Below are positions 59,300 to 64,000 of a stretch of 64,000 nt of DNA, piece after piece. Each line of letters opens with the position of its first letter. The stretch's first letter is position 1. The notes under the pieces are model-generated. The model was not told where the DNA came from. It saw only the letters and a program-made list of their open reading frames with translations, and did no database searches. The stretch spans positions 45,586,481-45,650,480 of the forward strand of contig CM054138.1 in the NCBI GenBank assembly GCA_028751875.1. The letters are read 5' to 3'. A program made the position numbers and the translations under genes. Origin of the DNA: Rapana venosa. Its lineage: Eukaryota > Mollusca > Gastropoda > Neogastropoda > Muricidae.

Positions 59300-62107
59300 T
59301 TACATATGTGTGTGTGTGTATCATTGTATGTGTGTGTGATTTTGTGTTTGTGTGTGTGTATTTCAATTTTATTTATGGATAGTTATGTAATTTATAATAT
59401 TAAATAGTAATTTATATGTATTTAAAACAACTATTTTTAGTATCTATAGTGATTTTGGATAGTTTCTGGCTTGTGGTGTCTTAGAAGAGACTTGCTACCA
59501 CACTAGTATGTATTCTCCCTAGGCTAACAACATTGGTTTGTTGGAGAAGTAATTTTTAGTTGTTTGATGTTAGCCAAAGAGTGATGTTTTTAAGTTGAGG
59601 CAAAATTTCACTTGTTTCATCGTCATTATCTCCTGAATCATAGTCGTTTTCATCACTGCCAGGATCATATAAAATTTTATTTGCCACTTCTTTAGCTATG
59701 TAAAGTCATTGACATGTTCAGGGAGAAGAGTCAGCCATTTTGAACATGAACAGTCTGAGCAGTCATGCAAATTAGCACAAAATATGAGTTAAAAATGATT
59801 GTTTTTGTCACGTTTTTGCAGCTGGATGTTGCCAAGCAAAAGGGGAGCATTCTCCACATATCTTGGAGTTCTTTCCTTTTGACTGTAGTCAAGAAAGCTG
59901 GCGTGTTTACCTGAGTTGTCGCCCCAGAAATGTTCTGGGTTGTTAGCACTCAGAGTGCCTATTTTGGCCTGGAAAATGTCAGGGCAGGGGCAGTCAAATT
60001 GTTAAAATGTTGAATGAAGACCAAAGAAATAATAATAATAATAATAATAATGATAATAATAATGTATGGAATTTATATAGCGCTGAATCTTGTAAAGCAA
60101 CAAATCAAAGGGCTCAGATGATATATATATATATTTTTTATTTATGCGTGTGTATACGGTTTTTAAAATTTTGTCATCTGTTCCCATCGGCACACAATGG
60201 CCTACTCTTTCGAACAGCGAAACAGGATTTAACGTGTGCGCAAGATTTCTGCATGCGTTCGCACACGGGACCTTGGTATGTTTTAAGTTTTATCCACAAA
60301 CCTGGTTGACAGTGGTGGTTCTAACACAAAACTCCAGATTTCATATTGCTGTTTTGTGTCCAGGTACCACTACTACATGCAGCTGAAGAATGACATAGTG
60401 GATGGACGCTTGCCTTGCTCAGGGGACCAGGCAGTGAGACTGGCAGCTTTCAGCCTGCAAGGTGGGCACTTCCGCATCAGAGTGATGTCAGCTGACACTG
60501 GTTCAGGGATGTAAAATATAAAATGTATATATGTCTTAAAAGAATGAACAAGTATGAACCAGTTAGACTGTTTAATGTTAGTGATTCCACCTAAATGGAA
60601 AAAAAGCCAGATTTTTCCTCTGTACACAGAAGTGCAGAACTGCTGATAAAGTGCAGCAGGCTAGGGGTTAACCTAGACTGGAATAGCAATTTTGGGATCA
60701 TAATCGAAAGGATGTGGGTTTGATTTTTTTTAAACCTTACCCTGGCCGTGTTCAAACATTATTTGAAGTGGGGTTTTGTGTGTGTTTTTTTCCCCCTTAT
60801 GAGTAGCGTTTGTGGTATTTTTTGCTAAATATGTGGTTTTTGGCTGTACTCAAGATTAGCAATATTCATATTATTTTTATATGAAATCATGTACATGAAT
60901 GAAAAGAAAACCATACTGACAGTTTGAAATATGTCTTTAAAAAATTAACAAGTAGTGAGGCAGCGAATCCACCTAAAAGGGAAAAAAAAGCAAGATTGTG
61001 CCTCTGTACAATATCTTAAAAGAACATAGTATTAATTTAATTAATATTTGTCTTATACAACATGTTATAACAATCTGACTTATATTATTAAAATGCGTGA
61101 GCATGGGTACGAATGTTTACAATGTGCGAGCGTGCGTGCTCGTGCGCAAGTGACTGTGTATGTGCGGACGTACGGGTTTACTTGTGCGCACATGAGTAAA
61201 GTGATTTTTGTTGGGGTGGGTTTGTGGCTGGCTGAGATATTGCTGATTTGTGGATGCTTTTTATCTCATGATGGGTGCGTGCTGATGTTGGACAGTGTGT
61301 GTGTTTTAAATATTATGTTTAAATGTTTATTGTTTTTATGTATGGCGAGTAACCCGCCGGAATTTCTCTGTCTTTGAGATAATAAAGTTTTTGAATTTGA
61401 ATTTGAATTTGAATGTAGAGAACTGCTGATAAAGTATAGCAGGCAAGACACAGATGTACAGAACTGCTGATAAAGTATAGCAGGCAAGACACAGATGTAC
61501 AGAACTGCTGATAAAGTATAGCAGGCAAGACACAGATGTACAGAACTGCTGATAAAGTATAGCAGGCAAGACACAAATGTACAGAACTGCTGATAAAGTA
61601 TAGCAGGCAAGACACATATGTACAGAACTGCTGATAAAGTATAGCAGGCAAGACACAGATGTACAGAACTGCTGATAAAGTATAGCAGTTAAGGGGTTAA
61701 CCCAGACTGGAATAGTTCTGTGGTTAGAGGGCTGGATCATAGGCATGGAGTGGTAAGAGTCCCTTAAAAATACCCAGCATACACCCAAGGCATCACCAGC
61801 ATACTGGAATGTGGATTGTGCAGTTGACGAAGCTTCTGCCTAGGTTGTCAATGAACTTCATGTCCTTTGATACTTTTAATATATTATGGGTATTAAACTT
61901 TTATTGGAGTTCTTCTTATATTGATTGTAATGTATATTTTCATGTCTTTGACTCCTATTCTCATTTTTGTCCGGTGATGTTTTATAAAACTAAGTCTGTC
62001 AATCTCCAATACCAGACTGATTTTTGCACTTTCTACATTTCTAGATGTTTAAAATGTTTCCATACCAAGAGAATCTTTTTGCTTTGGTGAAAAAAAAAAA
62101 GGGGGGG

Positions 62108-62159
<52 letters not shown>

Positions 62160-62855
62160 CAATTTGTACTTATTGTTCCTCGATTGTGTTTTGTGTTGTA
62201 TGATGTGATGTAATTGTCATTGTGGTTTCCACCCTCGCCCACCACCTCTCTCTCTCTGTCTCTGTCTCTCTCTCTGTCTCTGTCTCTCTAGTTTGAAGAA
62301 GCTATTCTGTTTGATTTCAAAGCTTCCAGAGAAAAGTGTTTAATGTTAGTTCTTGTTCCCAGTAATCAAGTGTAGGCTTGATGGTGGCAGTTAGGACAGA
62401 CATGGCTGCCTAGATGAGCTCACTCAATGGGGTGACGAATGGTTCTTGGGTAGGATTTAGAATTTGAATAATAATAGTAATGAATATTTTACGGCCCATT
62501 TCTTTAGAAACGAGCTTTACAAAAATATTGTCCACTTTCCTTCACTCTTTTTCTCTACTTGTACTCCTCTTCAACCCACGGTTTCTCTTACTTTTCACCC
62601 ATCTCTTCTTCTTTGTCAAAAAATGTATTTATTTATTCATAAACATGCACAGATGCACACACACATGCATATAAGTGTGTATGCACACATGCAAGCATAC
62701 ACGCACCCAGGTGCACACACACATGAATGCATGTACACATGCACACGTGCACACACGTATATGCATGCACGCATGTATGCATGCACGCACACACGCATGC
62801 ATGTGCGCGCACATGCACACACTCACTCTCTCACTCATGCACTCACGCACTCTCT

Positions 62856-62886
<31 letters not shown>

Positions 62887-62912
62887 CACACACTCACACA
62901 CACACACACCCC

Positions 62913-62956
<44 letters not shown>

Positions 62957-63302
62957 TACACACACATACTTCATGCACATACCTTCACACATATTCAGAC
63001 ATATGCAGCATGTGTCATGATGAAGTGCTTATTAATCTGCATGAAAAAGTCATGATGCATGGCATAAATATTCATCTGACATAGAAAATATAGTTACTGT
63101 ATCCATACTCACTAACTCAGGAGCGTAGTTAGATGCAAAGGGTGGTGATGTGGAGAAAGGGGGCTAGACAGGGCTAAAGACAGAAAGGACAAAGGAAAAA
63201 TTATGGAGTTGTTCTGAAAAAATGTATGTTTTGGTGTAGATAATGTGTAATAACAGTGAGTATGTATGGAATTTTTATAGCGCTGAATCTTGTCTGCTTG
63301 CG

Positions 63303-63338
<36 letters not shown>

Positions 63339-63506
63339 CGTGCATGTCCGCTGCCCGTTTGACAAGGAAATAATTCAACAACTTGCTTCAGAATAGTTCA
63401 AAGGAAACCTAGTTGTTTGGTTGTTTGTTTTGTAGCTGAATTTGGTGACCATGATCCGGAAAAGTTCACAGCGGAGTACTTCAAGGACTACCCACTTCTG
63501 CCCAAG
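57117..63506 (+). CDS. PTPN14: PTPN14/PTPN21 (Pez) family FERM tyrosine phosphatase, first four coding exons
   Basis: Exons 57117-57290, 58456-58637, 60364-60461 and 63436-63506 join in phase (525 bp, 175 codons), and the gene continues past the window. The start, MPFKWRLKKTRSYEISSKNS, and STGQECLDSIAQRIEL match the PTPN14/21 FERM domain, followed by YFGLRFVTKKLQFHWVDLER, LYFGVMFYV, ARYHYYMQLKNDI and AEFGD. The FERM domain of this family binds membrane or junction partners; the catalytic PTP domain is C-terminal and not in this window. PTPN14/21 act at adherens junctions and on YAP and Src signalling in vertebrates; Pez is the fly member. I cannot separate PTPN14 from PTPN21 ancestry: an invertebrate co-orthologue is most likely. 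The ATG has A at -3. Confidence 0.9.
58003..58070 (+). repeat. (GT)n microsatellite with GTGA interruption
   Basis: About 65 bp of (GT)n, (GTGA)n and (GT)n in intron 1 of the phosphatase gene. Confidence 0.9.
58456..58637 (+). CDS. PTPN14: PTPN14-like coding exon 2 (GC donor)
   Basis: The acceptor is GCATTTTTACAG; it is 182 bp ending in phase 2. The donor is CCAG|GCAAGT, a GC-AG intron. The only nearby GT (GCAA|GTACAA) would shift the frame and break the conserved Arg-Tyr junction with the next exon. Confidence 0.88.
59249..59298 (+). repeat. (GT)n/(GC)n tract
   Basis: (GT)n of about 37 bp followed by GCGCGCGCG, alternating purine-pyrimidine of Z-DNA type. Confidence 0.85.
60018..60310 (-). 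mobile_element. SINE: 3' tail joined to shared core
   Basis: (AAT)n, then GGAATTTATATAGCGCTGAA and TCTTGTAAAG (3' tail in complement), a short AT tract and the shared core (TCATCTGTTCCCATCGGCAC, CAGCGAAACAGGATTTAACG, GTGTGCGCAAGATTTCTGC, GCACACGGGACC). This copy shows that the two motifs belong to one element. It ends 55 bp upstream of a coding exon. Confidence 0.72.
60364..60461 (+). CDS. PTPN14: PTPN14-like coding exon 3
   Basis: The acceptor is TTGTGTCCAG and the donor CAAG|GTGGGC; it is 98 bp, phase 2 to 1. It encodes YHYYMQLKNDIVDGRLPCSG and QAVRLAAFSLQ. Confidence 0.9.
60524..61720 (+). repeat. Segmental repeats with a 41-bp minisatellite (7 copies)
   Basis: The stretch TCTTAAAAGAATGAACAAGT ... 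CACCTAAATGG ... CCTCTGTACA occurs at about 60532 and, diverged, at about 60932. The phrase CAGAACTGCTGATAAAGT..AGCAGG followed by GGGGTTAACC.AGACTGGAATAG occurs at 60634-60690 and again at 61664-61714. In the second copy its first part has expanded to seven 41-bp units (61416-61693). Confidence 0.85.
61346..61413 (+). mobile_element. LINE-like 3' tail with (TTTGAA)n
   Basis: CCGCCGGAATTTCTCTGTCT, then GAGATAATAAAG and (TTTGAA)4. A poly(A)-like signal followed by a short hexamer repeat is typical of a non-LTR retrotransposon 3' end. No coding part is seen. Confidence 0.4.
62101..62158 (+). repeat. G10-(AG)n microsatellite
   Basis: A and G runs followed by about 46 bp of (AG)n, in intron 3 of the phosphatase gene. 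Confidence 0.9.
62640..62960 (+). repeat. (CA)n/(CT)n and GCAT-rich low-complexity tract
   Basis: Imperfect CACA/GCAT repeats, then (CT)n at 62860-62884 and (CA)n at 62912-62952. It produces long spurious ORFs of Thr/His or Cys/Val. Confidence 0.9.
63264..63335 (-). mobile_element. SINE 3'-tail fragment plus (GT)n
   Basis: GTATGGAATTTTTATAGCGC and TGAATCTTGT, the complement of the recurring tail, followed by (GT)n at 63306-63334. Confidence 0.55.
63436..63506 (+). CDS. PTPN14: PTPN14-like coding exon 4
   Basis: The acceptor is TTTTGTAG and the donor AAG|GTAAAC; it is 71 bp ending phase 0. It encodes EFGDHDPEKFTAEYFKDYPL, the expected continuation of the FERM central lobe. Confidence 0.9.
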
Positions 63507-64000
63507 GTAAACTGACAGGACACTTCAATTTTATTTTAAATTACAGCCTTTTACTAATTTTAGCATTGGTATCATGATAAAAACCACAGACAAAAAGCGT
63601 ACTGTCTCTTGCACAGTCTATTAATTAATGTGGTAATGTTCATTCACTACTAACACTGGTTGTGGAGTCTTTTCAGACCCTTTGTCTTTAGGAATAAAAC
63701 TATCGTATACACATGTGGTATGTTTCGTTTTTTGGTTGTTTTCCTTATGAATGGCCTAATGAAAATGCATCTGAGATTTAAGCTAATAGCTCATTAATAA
63801 GACCATAATACTCATGATAATCCAGCAACAGATTTTAGGCTGTATAATTTACTAACAATGCATGGATACTTGAGTTATTCATGTTCATGCTAAGAAGAGA
63901 GTAGTTGGGATAGTTTTGAAGACATTGACATGCATTATTCATTTTTTATGCTAAGTCACGGACAGTGTTTTCAGATGACTAATCCCATGAATGATATATC
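63507..64000. other. Intron 4 of the phosphatase gene (partial)
   Basis: AT-rich with no further exon or repeat seen before the window ends. Confidence 0.5.

Noticed and set aside
61416..61693. Direct-repeat array that could recall a CRISPR
   Set aside because: Units are contiguous without spacers, and the genome is eukaryotic.
62464..63084. 206-codon Thr/His ORF and Cys/Val ORFs opposite
   Set aside because: Low-complexity CA/CT/GCAT repeats.

Overview
The window is animal nuclear DNA, most likely from a marine mollusc and probably a gastropod. The evidence is split genes with GT-AG introns, vertebrate-recognisable protein families, dense tRNA-derived SINEs, non-LTR retrotransposon tails, a piggyBac-type element and very abundant (GA)n, (GT)n and poly-C/G tracts. 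The mollusc assignment is an inference from repeat style and protein divergence, not a database match. Exon boundaries below were set by hand from splice signals and reading phase, and the phases close exactly in all three genes.

Layout. (1) 879-8453, plus strand: the last seven exons of a leucine-rich-repeat (LRR) protein whose 5' part lies left of the window. Its introns hold SINEs, two antisense LINE 3' ends, a 32-bp minisatellite and very G-rich DNA. (2) 8542-17440: no convincing gene. It contains SINE copies up to about 10.3 kb, then a 7-kb AT-rich stretch that may be partly the 3' UTR of the next gene, with one decayed LINE end. (3) 17441-54748, minus strand: a complete CENP-F orthologue in 19 coding exons (3,548 residues), including one intron-free exon of 6,948 bp. 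It starts with the conserved CENP-F N-terminus and ends in a CAAX-type tetrapeptide (CKAS). Its introns contain a roughly 22-copy minisatellite, a non-autonomous piggyBac element with perfect TIRs and TTAA ends, and several degenerate tandem arrays. (4) 54749-57116: the divergent intergenic region, with a perfect NRF1-type palindrome at 55991-56002. (5) 57117-63506 and beyond, plus strand: the first four coding exons of a PTPN14/PTPN21 (Pez) family FERM-domain tyrosine phosphatase, which continues to the right of the window. One of its introns uses a GC donor.

The LRR gene and CENPF are tail to tail. CENPF and the phosphatase gene are head to head and may share a promoter. The three products are not known to form a pathway: CENP-F is a kinetochore and microtubule coiled-coil protein, PTPN14/21 act at junctions and in YAP/Src signalling, and the LRR protein is of unknown function.

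The most notable observation is in CENPF. Coding exons 1-3 (the conserved N-terminal coiled coil) are followed by exons 4-6, which look like a diverged in-frame duplicate of the same three-exon block. Also worth attention are a modular SINE family with two different tRNA-like heads on one shared body, and a minisatellite that runs up to a 3' splice site with A/B monomer higher-order structure.
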